64,000 bases of DNA from assembly GCA_014654065.1 (NCBI GenBank), contig JACWDM010000003.1, positions 1 to 64,000 on the forward strand. The letters are read 5' to 3'. Below are positions 8,414 through 16,043 of the stretch, one piece after another (within the stretch, counting starts at the first letter, position 1; every line of letters begins with the position of its first letter). The DNA is from Pelagibacterales bacterium SAG-MED15 (lineage in GTDB: Bacteria > Pseudomonadota > Alphaproteobacteria > Pelagibacterales > Pelagibacteraceae). The notes beneath the pieces were generated by a model, which was not told the DNA's origin, searched no databases, and saw only the letters and a list, made by a program, of their open reading frames with translations. The translations under genes and the position numbers were made by a program.

Positions 8414-10331
8414 ATGATGTTAAGAAGCTTTTTTCTTTTATATTTTATACTATTTACAACTTCTATTTTTTCAAAAGAGATTCCTGTAATTGTAATTTCA
8501 CCCTCAAAATCTCCTCAATCATATAGTTCTGTTGGCAGTCAAGTTACAGTCATTAATTCAGAGGCTATTAAAAACTCTTCAGACACTTTTTTAACCGATC
8601 TTCTAAATAACGAAGCTCAAGGAATGAATATTTTTTCATTAGGTGGTAGAGGAACAAATACAGGTATTCAGATGAGAGGCTTACCAAAACGTTATTCAAC
8701 TATCTATATAGATGGTGTTAAAATGTATGATCCATCATCTCCTGATAATTCATTTTATGCACAGGGATTATTTAAGGACGCAATTGATAGAATAGAAATT
8801 TTAAAAGGTAGTCAAAGTTCACTTTACGGAAATAGTGCAGTAGGAGGAACAATCAATATTTTCACAAAAAAAAGGTAGATTAGGCAAACATCAAGATGCC
8901 GCTGTGAGATACGGCGGAAACAACTCTCAAGATCTTTTTTATTCAATTGATGGAGCTAATGAAAAACAGAATTATTTTGTTGGATTTAATTATTATAAGA
9001 CAGATGGAATATCAGCAATGAGCAATGATAGTGAAAAAGATCCTTATGAAAACAACAGTCTTACTTTAAATTATGGTTATGATATTTCAGAGAATAATAC
9101 TATTGAAAATTATTTAACTCTAAAAGAAAGTTATTTAAAATATGATGAACCTACCGCTGGTAGAGATGATACAAAAAACTCTTCAGAAAATTTTGAAGCA
9201 CATTATAATTTCAAGTTTAAAAATACTCATAACAATTTTAAAAACACTTTTGGTTTAAGTAAGTCAGGCACATCAAGAATGGTAACAAATTTTCAAAACA
9301 AAGAGCATACATATGAAGGTTTTAAAAATATGCTTACCTATTTAGGAGAATATAACGTTAATTTAGATAACAAAATAGTTTATGGATCAGATATTGAGTT
9401 TTTTAAAGCGAAATATCCAACAGATCCAGGTGTGTATAAAACTCATGATGAAGAGATTCATTCTCAATATATAGATTATCAGTTTAGACCATATGAGAAT
9501 ATTTACGCTACCATTGGTGGAAGAAATGATAGACATACCCTTTCTGGTGATGAACAATCATACAGAATTACTGGAGCTTATGATTTAGGTAATAATAGTA
9601 AAATTAGATTTTCACATGGAACGGGATTTTTATTTCCAGCTTTATATGAGTCAGGAGAATATGGATGGACAAATCAAAATGGTGAGGACATTCATGCTGA
9701 AAAGACCACAAGTTTTGACATAGGTTATGAAACCTATTTTGATAGTTTAGACCTAGGCTTTAACATTACTTATTTTGATATTCTTGTTGAGGATCCAATA
9801 ATGGGATCAAATACTACAAACTTTCAAGACAACGTATCTGGTGCAGAAAACAAAAGTAAAGGAATTGAATTATCTACTAACTGGACCGATAATAAGAAAT
9901 TAAATGTTGATTTTAATTATAATCTAACAAAAAGTTATTCAGGCATGGACTGTGATAAGCCAGAAAAAGATAAGTGGGGTTATACTTCTTGTCTAGACTC
10001 TGGTCATGGGTGGCTTGAAAGCGCAATGGTTCGTGTTCCAATCCATGCACTAAGCTCTAAAATTAATTATCAATTTAATAAAGAGTTAGGTGGTTCTTTA
10101 ATGTTAACTTACAAGGGACGTACAAGAGATTATGGTGGAACAGACTATGCTTTCAGAGATCAAATACTTGATGAATATCTTTTAGTAGATCTTAAAAGTT
10201 CTTACAAACTTTTTGAAGGTTATAATTTAGATTTTTCAGTAAAAAATCTTTTTGATAAAAATTATGAAAACTCATTAGATTATTCAGGAACACCAAGGAC
10301 AATAAACATCAGTTTAAAACTTGCATACTAA
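8414..10331 (+). pseudogene. BtuB-like TonB-dependent receptor, interrupted by a frameshift in an A8 tract
   Basis: Outer-membrane TonB-dependent receptor under the cobalamin riboswitch. The start at 8414 follows AAGGA by 8 bases and gives a signal peptide (MMLRSFFLLYFILFTTSIFS); an earlier ATG at 8384 is less likely. The plug domain is intact (LLNNEAQGMNIFSLGGRG, MRGLPKRYSTIYIDGVKM, RIEILKGSQSSLYG, GGTINIF). The frame ends with TAG at 8876-8878, directly after eight A residues at 8866-8873. Removing one A restores F-T-K-K-G-R-L-G-K-H and joins it to the barrel frame, which otherwise opens at a GTG at 8904 and runs to the C-terminal NISLKLAY. The repaired protein is about 638 residues, like BtuB. 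Causes could be true loss, phase variation, transcriptional slippage or a base-calling error. Confidence 0.85.
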
Positions 10332-10391
10332 TCAATTTTAGTTGTAACTTTATAAACTTGTAATTAATTATTCTATTAGATAAGATATTTT

Positions 10392-10889
10392 ATGAAGTAT
10401 TTAAAAATTTCTATTGGAATATTTGTTGTTTTAGCGGTTAGTAGATTTGTTCCACATCCACCAAATTTTACAAGTCTTCTAGCTCTAAGTTTTTATGTTC
10501 CAGTTTTTTTAGGATTAAGTTATTTACCAGTTTTATTAGTAGGGTTTATTTTTACTGATTTAATCATAGGTTTACATGGGGTTACCATTTTTACTTGGGG
10601 TAGTGTTATTTTAATTGGCCTTGGTTCTAGACTATTTGACAAAGGTATTTTAAATAGAATTTGTGGATCATTATTGGGAGCGTGTTTATTTTTTATAATT
10701 ACTAACTTTGGAGTTTGGTCTTTGGGCTCTTATGGATACAGTATAAACGGTATGATTAGCTGTTATATTTTAGCATTGCCATTTTTTGGTTACAGCTTAA
10801 TCTCTACCTTTATTTTTGCAGGAGTTATCGAGGGTGTTTACAAATATATAAATTTTAAAAAATTTATATCTTTAAAAAAGAGCAGATAA
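10392..10889 (+). CDS. DUF6580-like small membrane protein, possible vitamin/ECF S-component-like transporter
   Basis: 165 residues with about five hydrophobic segments. The N-terminal pattern SRFVPHPPNFTSLLAL, the FTDLIIGLHG loop and the TNFGVW region resemble the DUF6580 membrane family as I recall it. It lies 60 bp after the TonB receptor on the same strand and no terminator is visible between them, so it is probably in the riboswitch-controlled unit. A role as the inner-membrane partner for cobalamin or a precursor is an inference from this position only. Confidence 0.65.
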   Translation: MKYLKISIGIFVVLAVSRFVPHPPNFTSLLALSFYVPVFLGLSYLPVLLVGFIFTDLIIGLHGVTIFTWGSVILIGLGSRLFDKGILNRICGSLLGACLFFIITNFGVWSLGSYGYSINGMISCYILALPFFGYSLISTFIFAGVIEGVYKYINFKKFISLKKSR

Positions 10890-10998
10890 AACTAACAAAT
10901 TTTGATATTTAGATAACATTATGTCACTTGAGTGTATTACATTTTACTTAAATAACTAATATGATATTAATTAATTAAATAATTATAAATTTATATTT

Positions 10999-12576
10999 AT
11001 GAAAATATTATTCATTAATCCCAGCCTAAGATTAGGTTCTGAGTTTTTATTTTTACCAGTAGGTTTAGGGTATGTGATGACATACATCAAACAAGCAGGC
11101 TATACTTTTGATCTTCTAGATATTGATGGAAGACAACTCCAAGACGATTATGTCGAAAATTATTTTAAAGAAAATAAATATGATGTGATTTGTGTGGGTA
11201 GTATCGTTACCCATTACAGATGGATAAAATGGTGTATTAACACAATAAAGAAATATCAACCAGATTGCAAAGTAATAGTTGGAAATTCAGTTGGTGGAAG
11301 TATACCAGAAGTTCTTTTTCAAACTTCGAAAGTTGATATTGTAATCTATGGAGAGGCTGAAATTACTTTAAAAGAAACACTTGATGCGATTAAATCTAAT
11401 GAATCATTTGGCACAATTGTAGAGCCAAGAGTAGAGATTCCTCATCCAAACAAGGGTTATCCTGCTACAATTAAAGGTGAGGGAATAGCTGGTCTCATTT
11501 ATAGAACTAAGAATAACTTAATAGTTAATAATGGAAAAAGAAAAGCGGTAAGAAACATAGATGATTTTCCATTTCCAGATTGGGAATTATTTGACGTTCA
11601 GCATTATCTAAAAAAAGGTATAAAACATGGCGCCTCCCATTCTTGGTTTTATCCTAAAGACAAAGCAGTTACTATGCCAATAAATACTGCTAGGGGATGT
11701 GTATTTAAATGTACTTTTTGTCACTATGTATTTTGGCACGATCCTTACAGACATCGTTCTGCTGAAAATGTAATAGCAGAAATAAAAAATCTTAAAGAAA
11801 AATATGGAGCAAATTTTTTTAATTTTTGGGATGAATTATCATTTCACAAAATAGGCCCTGCAGAAAAATTTTTAGACAAACTTATTGAAGCTGATTTAAA
11901 AATCCATTTTACGTGCGCGATAAGAGCTGACCTTATGGGAAAAGATGTAGACCCAAAGGGTAATCCTATACCTAGAGAAAGAAGATTAAATTTAGCAAAA
12001 AAATTTGTTGAAGCTGGATGTGTATCAGCAGGGTATTCTTTAGAGTCAGGAAGTAATAAAATTTTAGAGTCAATGAATAAAAAAGTTAAATCTGAGTATT
12101 TTCATGAGCAAGTAGAAATTTGTAGAGAAGCTGGATTAATAACTAATACAAGTTTAGTTATTGGATATCCCGAGGAAACAAAAGAAACTATTGATGAAAC
12201 TATGTCAAAACTTGAAGCACTTAACGTTTATCCAAGCGCTGGATTCTTGCTTCCTTTGCCAGAAACTGGCATGTGGAAACATGCAATAGAAAATGGTTTT
12301 ATAACAGATATAGATAAATTTTTAACGGCTATAACAGAAAGACAAGATTTTAGTCTTAATATGACAAAAATGGATGAGGAAGAACTAAAGGCATATACTC
12401 TGGGTTGGTTGGATAAATTGAATAAAAAATTTGGAAACCTTGATAAAAATAAACTTTTAAGAACCGGTGGATATGACAAACACTCAAAACATCAGGAAAA
12501 AGCAAAGCTAGTAGATAGAAATAAAACAACTAAAGATAGTTTAAACTATGGTGCGCAAGAAGGTATTTTGAGATAG
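10999..12576 (+). CDS. B12-binding domain radical SAM protein
   Basis: 525 residues, cytoplasmic. The N-terminal part (about 1-135) has the pattern of a cobalamin-binding Rossmann domain of class B radical SAM enzymes (MKILFINPSLRLG, then VGNSVGGSIPE and VDIVIYGEAE), without an obvious DxHxxG motif, as is common in this class. The radical SAM core has the CxxxCxxC cluster motif at C234, C238 and C241 (ARGCVFKCTFCHY), followed by a TIM-barrel region with SLESGSNKILESMNK. Family members methylate or rearrange unactivated carbons using methylcobalamin. It lies 109 bp after the DUF6580-like gene, so it may have its own promoter. Substrate is unknown. Confidence 0.85.
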   Translation: MKILFINPSLRLGSEFLFLPVGLGYVMTYIKQAGYTFDLLDIDGRQLQDDYVENYFKENKYDVICVGSIVTHYRWIKWCINTIKKYQPDCKVIVGNSVGGSIPEVLFQTSKVDIVIYGEAEITLKETLDAIKSNESFGTIVEPRVEIPHPNKGYPATIKGEGIAGLIYRTKNNLIVNNGKRKAVRNIDDFPFPDWELFDVQHYLKKGIKHGASHSWFYPKDKAVTMPINTARGCVFKCTFCHYVFWHDPYRHRSAENVIAEIKNLKEKYGANFFNFWDELSFHKIGPAEKFLDKLIEADLKIHFTCAIRADLMGKDVDPKGNPIPRERRLNLAKKFVEAGCVSAGYSLESGSNKILESMNKKVKSEYFHEQVEICREAGLITNTSLVIGYPEETKETIDETMSKLEALNVYPSAGFLLPLPETGMWKHAIENGFITDIDKFLTAITERQDFSLNMTKMDEEELKAYTLGWLDKLNKKFGNLDKNKLLRTGGYDKHSKHQEKAKLVDRNKTTKDSLNYGAQEGILR

Positions 12577-12651
12577 ATAATGTTTAAAATCATTGGATTA
12601 TTTTTATTGGAAAATCTTAATAATTAATTTTCAGATTTTTGGATTTAGGGA

Positions 12652-12730
12652 TACAAAATAAAAAAAATTTACTTATTCTTATTGTTCAATTATAAATATT
12701 AGCATAAACCTCATAAAATTAATTCATGCC
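12652..12730 (+). repeat. tRNA-Leu promoter repeat, copy R1
   Basis: First of three near-identical copies of one sequence (others at 14078 and 15825). It contains TTTACT at 12668-12673, a 17-bp spacer and TATAAA at 12691-12696. Similarity ends at GCC (12728-12730), the first three bases of tRNA-Leu in the other copies. Here the start codon of the SGNH gene follows four bases later, so that gene appears to be driven by a captured tRNA promoter with a short leader. Confidence 0.75.
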
Positions 12731-12733
12731 AAC

Positions 12734-14077
12734 ATGAAAAATTTCTTTCCAAAAATTTTTTTAATAATATCAAGTTTAATTTTATCCTATCTTCTTTATA
12801 GATCAGAAATTGTATGGAATGGTTTAAATAGAAATTATTATTATCCTTATTATATTTTTTCAATTATCTTTTTTATTTTTTCTATAGTGAGTTTTTTTTT
12901 AAATAAAAAAATAAAATTATACTTGGGAATAACATCAATAAGTTTTGTAACAGCGTTATATTTATTTGAATTTTTTTATATAAATTTTAAAAAAACAAAA
13001 ATAAACCCAGAAAATATATCTGAATATGAAACAAAAACAGGAAAAAAATATGATACTCGATCTAAACTACAATTTTATAAAGATAAAAAAAAAAATGAAG
13101 AAATTTTTGTTACTGTAAATCCTGTTTCTTTTATACAAAGTGGAATTAAAAATAAAAAAATATTTAAATTGTCAGGAATTTCAAATTCGAAAACAATTAA
13201 TTGTAATGAGAACGGTTATTATTCAATTTATTTAAGTGATAGATACGGATTTAATAATCCTGATGAAATGTGGGATAGTAAAGAGATAGAGTATATGGTG
13301 GTTGGTGACTCTTTTACCCAAGGACAATGTGTAAATAGACCACATGATATACCATCGGTCTTGAGAAGTTTATCCAAAGGTGCAGTCTTAAATCTAGGTT
13401 ATGGGGGAAATGGCCCACTTATTGAATATGCAGTACTTAGGGAATATATAGAGCCTAATGTAAAAAATATATTATGGATATATTATGAAAACGATTTAAA
13501 AGATTTAAAAAAAGAAATTAAATCCCCAATACTATCTAAGTATTTAGAAAATTTATCTTTTTCTCAAAATTTAAAAGACAAACAAGATCTTATAGACGAG
13601 ATTAATAAAAACATAATTTCACATTATTTCAGCTATAGTTTTCATATTATAAACTTTATAAAACTATATAATACAAGAGAAACAATAAGATATTACCTTT
13701 CAAATAAAAAAAAAATTAATCTTTCAGAAAAAATAAAAAATAATTATGATGATACTAATTTTAAACTTTTTGAAAAAATTTTATTAAATTCAAAAGATCT
13801 TGCAAAAAAAAATAATTCAAATTTTTATTTTATTTATCTTCCAAATTCAAGACATGTATATAATTACAGAATGGGCAAAATGAATACAGAATATTTAACG
13901 ATAAAAAAAATTATCAAAAAACTTAGTATTAATAGTATTTATCTAGAGGATGAATTATCTAATATAATTGATGATCCTATGAAACTTATACCCTTTAAAA
14001 ACAGCGGTCATTATACGGTTAGTGGTTATAAAATAATCAGTGAGTTAATTTATAAAAAAATTAAAGAAAGTAATTAA
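12734..14077 (+). CDS. Membrane-anchored SGNH/GDSL-type hydrolase or acyltransferase-like protein
   Basis: 447 residues. Three hydrophobic helices in the first 90 residues anchor it in the inner membrane. A C-terminal SGNH domain follows, with VVGDSFTQG (D192, nucleophile S193), a GYGGNGPL block containing the Gly/Asn oxyanion residues, and NSGHYTVSGY with catalytic H426. The layout resembles AlgX/AlgJ-like and O-acetyl-modification proteins of exopolysaccharides, but the specific substrate is unknown. The ATG has no Shine-Dalgarno and sits directly after promoter repeat R1. It ends just before repeat R2, so it occupies one unit of the tRNA-bounded array. Confidence 0.75.
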   Translation: MKNFFPKIFLIISSLILSYLLYRSEIVWNGLNRNYYYPYYIFSIIFFIFSIVSFFLNKKIKLYLGITSISFVTALYLFEFFYINFKKTKINPENISEYETKTGKKYDTRSKLQFYKDKKKNEEIFVTVNPVSFIQSGIKNKKIFKLSGISNSKTINCNENGYYSIYLSDRYGFNNPDEMWDSKEIEYMVVGDSFTQGQCVNRPHDIPSVLRSLSKGAVLNLGYGGNGPLIEYAVLREYIEPNVKNILWIYYENDLKDLKKEIKSPILSKYLENLSFSQNLKDKQDLIDEINKNIISHYFSYSFHIINFIKLYNTRETIRYYLSNKKKINLSEKIKNNYDDTNFKLFEKILLNSKDLAKKNNSNFYFIYLPNSRHVYNYRMGKMNTEYLTIKKIIKKLSINSIYLEDELSNIIDDPMKLIPFKNSGHYTVSGYKIISELIYKKIKESN

Positions 14078-14144
14078 AAAAATTTTACTTATTACCCTTG
14101 TTGAATTATAAATATTAGCATAAATACTCATGAAAATAACTCAT
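14078..14144 (+). repeat. tRNA-Leu promoter repeat, copy R2
   Basis: Second copy of the promoter repeat, with TTTACT at 14084-14089, a 17-bp spacer and TATAAA at 14107-14112. It leads directly into a tRNA-Leu 5' half at 14145. The 14078-14425 gap contains this repeat, the tRNA remnant, a 10-bp-periodic TAGTC motif series (14206-14230) and an 11-bp-period repeat; no gene is seen. Confidence 0.8.
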
Positions 14145-14192
14145 GCCCTCGTGGTGAAATTGGTAGACACAAAGGACTTAAAAGCCGAGGGA
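14145..14192 (+). pseudogene. tRNA-Leu(TAA) 5'-half remnant, copy 1
   Basis: Bases 14145-14183 are identical to the first 39 bases of the intact tRNA-Leu at 17424-17462 (acceptor strand, D-arm, anticodon stem and loop). Identity stops in the anticodon loop. The next bases, GCCGAGGG at 14184-14191, match the 3' acceptor strand of the same tRNA, so the acceptor stem could still close on a shortened molecule. It cannot be a functional tRNA because the T-arm and variable arm are missing. Confidence 0.9.
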
Positions 14193-14310
14193 TAGAAGTT
14201 AAAGTCAGTCTGTAGTAGTCCAAGGTAGTCTAAAACATCCCATAAAATCACATAACTTTATTTTAACCTTTGATTAAGATTAGAAAATAAAGCTTAATTA
14301 ATTTTCTCAA

Positions 14311-14330
14311 ACAAGAGCAGGACAAGAGCA
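14311..14330 (+). repeat. 11-bp-period direct repeat near tRNA-Leu remnant 1
   Basis: ACAAGAGCA occurs at 14311-14319 and again at 14322-14330, offset by 11 bp. It resembles the paired arm-type sites of tyrosine recombinases in layout. Similar 11-bp-offset pairs of different sequence lie beside the other tRNA junctions. Confidence 0.5.
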
Positions 14331-14425
14331 TAGAGAGATAAAATAAAATATAATTGTAATTAAACTGTTACAAATTTTTCATCTTATTTAGATAACTTTT
14401 CAGATAATCAAAAAAGGAATATATA

Positions 14426-15676
14426 ATGATAAAATTAATCTTAGCAGGCCTTCTGGCCTCAACTGCATTTGTTAGCACAGTAAATGCAGACTTTAAAGAA
14501 ATTGGGAAATTTGGAACACCAGCAAATAACCCTAATTCAGAAGAAACTTCAGCAGAAATAATTGCAGCAACAGCAGATGGCATGAAACTGGTATATAGCG
14601 ATAGCCCTGCAAACGCATTAGGCATGATTGATATTACTGATCCAGCAAATCCGAAACCATTAGGCCACATGCATGTAGGTGGTGAACCAACTAGTGTTGC
14701 AATCAAAAATGGAAAAGCATTTGTAGGTATTAATACTTCTCCAAACTATGTAGAACCAAGTGGTCACTTATTAGTTGTTGATCTTGCCTCAGGGAAAGAA
14801 GTTGCAAAAGTTGAATTAGGCGGACAACCAGACTCGGTTGCAGTTAGTCCAGATGGAACTTTTGTAGCAATAGCTATTGAAAATGAACGTAACGAAGATA
14901 TTAACGATGAAAAAATTCCACAACTTCCAGGGGGGTTTGTGGCAATTGTTAATTTAGCAGATAACAGTGTTACTAAAGCGGACTTAGTTGGTTTTTCAAC
15001 TATTGCTCCTAACGATCCAGAGCCTGAGTTTGTTGATATCAATAATTTAGGTGAAATAGTTGTTACTATCCAAGAGAATAACTGGATGGCGGTTATTGAT
15101 CGAAGTGGAAAAGTAATTTCAGAATTTGATGCAGGACTAGTAACATTAGAAGGTGTTGACAATAAAAAAGATGGTGAACTAAAGATGGTTGACACCATTG
15201 AGAATGTTCGTAGAGAACCAGATGCAGTTAAGTGGATTGACAATGATCATTTTGCAACTGCAAATGAAGGTGACTATAAACATGAAGCACCGGGTCAAGC
15301 AAAACGTGGTGGTAGTCGTGGATGGACAATCTTTAATAAAAATGGTTCGGTGGTATACGAGTCAGGTTCGTCATATGAAAGAGCACTCGCTTCAGCAGGT
15401 TACTGGCCAGAAAAACGTGCAGAGAAAAAAGGTGTAGAACCAGAGTCAGTTGAAGTAGCAATGTATGGTGATACACGTTATATCTTTGTTGGTGCTGAAA
15501 GAGCAAATGCTATCGGTGTTTATAAAGCAAATGATTTAACAAACCCAGAATTAGTTACTATATTACCAACAGGTATTGGACCAGAAGGTTTGGTTGCTAT
15601 TCCACAACGTAACTTATTTATAAGTGCTAACGAAAAAGACTTAGAGAAATCAGTTACAATTTATAGCTTAGATTAA
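14426..15676 (+). CDS. Secreted beta-propeller (choice-of-anchor I / LVIVD-like) protein
   Basis: 416 residues with a Sec signal peptide (MIKLILAGLLASTAFVSTVNA, cleavage before D22) and a strong AAGGA site 8 bases before the ATG. The mature part shows repeated propeller blades, with recurring GGEPTSVAIKNG, GGQPDSVAVSPDG and GPEGLVAIPQ units, as in choice-of-anchor I and phytase-like periplasmic propellers. The catalytic role is unknown. Seven of eleven Arg codons are CGT, while neighbours use mostly AGA, and base composition is visibly more GC-rich, pointing to recent transfer. A strong GC hairpin follows the stop. Confidence 0.75.
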   Translation: MIKLILAGLLASTAFVSTVNADFKEIGKFGTPANNPNSEETSAEIIAATADGMKLVYSDSPANALGMIDITDPANPKPLGHMHVGGEPTSVAIKNGKAFVGINTSPNYVEPSGHLLVVDLASGKEVAKVELGGQPDSVAVSPDGTFVAIAIENERNEDINDEKIPQLPGGFVAIVNLADNSVTKADLVGFSTIAPNDPEPEFVDINNLGEIVVTIQENNWMAVIDRSGKVISEFDAGLVTLEGVDNKKDGELKMVDTIENVRREPDAVKWIDNDHFATANEGDYKHEAPGQAKRGGSRGWTIFNKNGSVVYESGSSYERALASAGYWPEKRAEKKGVEPESVEVAMYGDTRYIFVGAERANAIGVYKANDLTNPELVTILPTGIGPEGLVAIPQRNLFISANEKDLEKSVTIYSLD

Positions 15677-15692
15677 TAACTAAATTAAGCCT

Positions 15693-15712
15693 GTGGGGGC
15701 GTTAGCCCCCAC
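15693..15712 (+). terminator. GC-rich hairpin after the beta-propeller gene
   Basis: Perfect 8-bp stem GTGGGGGC / GCCCCCAC with a GTTA loop, 17 bases after the stop codon. It is by far the most GC-rich element nearby. The T-tract is weak (CATAAACTTTC), so termination efficiency is uncertain. It probably arrived with the propeller gene. The rest of the 15677-16043 gap holds repeats and a tRNA remnant. Confidence 0.65.
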
Positions 15713-15798
15713 CATAAACTTTCATGTTAAAGTTTTAAAAAAATTGTCCAGTTCATGGTAAAATCTTCATTTATTAAAATGTAGGACTTTATAGGATA

Positions 15799-15818
15799 AC
15801 TAGAAACAGACTAGAAAC
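15799..15818 (+). repeat. 11-bp-period direct repeat before tRNA-Leu remnant 2
   Basis: ACTAGAAAC occurs at 15799-15807 and 15810-15818, offset by exactly 11 bp, just upstream of promoter repeat R3. It is the same geometry as the pairs near 14311, 17332, 18873 and 20010. Confidence 0.5.
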
Positions 15819-15824
15819 TAGGGA

Positions 15825-15901
15825 GATAAAATAAAAAAAATTTACTTATTAACCTTGTTCAATTATAAATATTAGCATAAATACTCATGAAATTCACAAA
15901 T
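15825..15901 (+). repeat. tRNA-Leu promoter repeat, copy R3
   Basis: Third copy of the promoter repeat, with TTTACT at 15841-15846, a 17-bp spacer and TATAAA at 15864-15869. It runs directly into the second tRNA-Leu 5' half at 15902. Confidence 0.8.
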
Positions 15902-15949
15902 GCCCTCGTGGTGAAATTGGTAGACACAAAGGACTTAAAAGCCGAGGGA
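15902..15949 (+). pseudogene. tRNA-Leu(TAA) 5'-half remnant, copy 2
   Basis: The first 39 bases are identical to the intact tRNA-Leu and to remnant 1. As in remnant 1, GCCGAGGG follows immediately, and a GTCAGTC-GTAGTAGTC stretch follows further on, so the two remnants share a junction structure and not only the tRNA half. Confidence 0.9.
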
Positions 15950-16043
15950 TTCACTTTTTAGTCAGTCCGTAGTAGTCTCTAGTGGCGGATCAAAAGATAC
16001 TCTTATCGTTGATTAAAGTTTAGAGATAATTTAAGAAATTAAC

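Larger units (their letters stand above)
14145..15901 (+). mobile_element. tRNA-Leu-bounded cargo segment A
   Basis: Runs from the first tRNA-Leu 5' half to the start of the second. Its one cargo gene is a secreted beta-propeller with codon use unlike its surroundings. No integrase or transposase is visible. The structure is what repeated recombination within the 5' half of tRNA-Leu would leave: a promoter plus 5' half at the left, and a restored tRNA at the far right. Boundaries are inferred from the 39-base identities. Confidence 0.55.

Noticed and set aside
8308-8526. An open frame of 72 codons across the riboswitch 3' end and the start of the receptor gene
   Set aside because: It overlaps conserved aptamer sequence and the signal-peptide region in another frame; composition is Phe/Lys/Ile noise.
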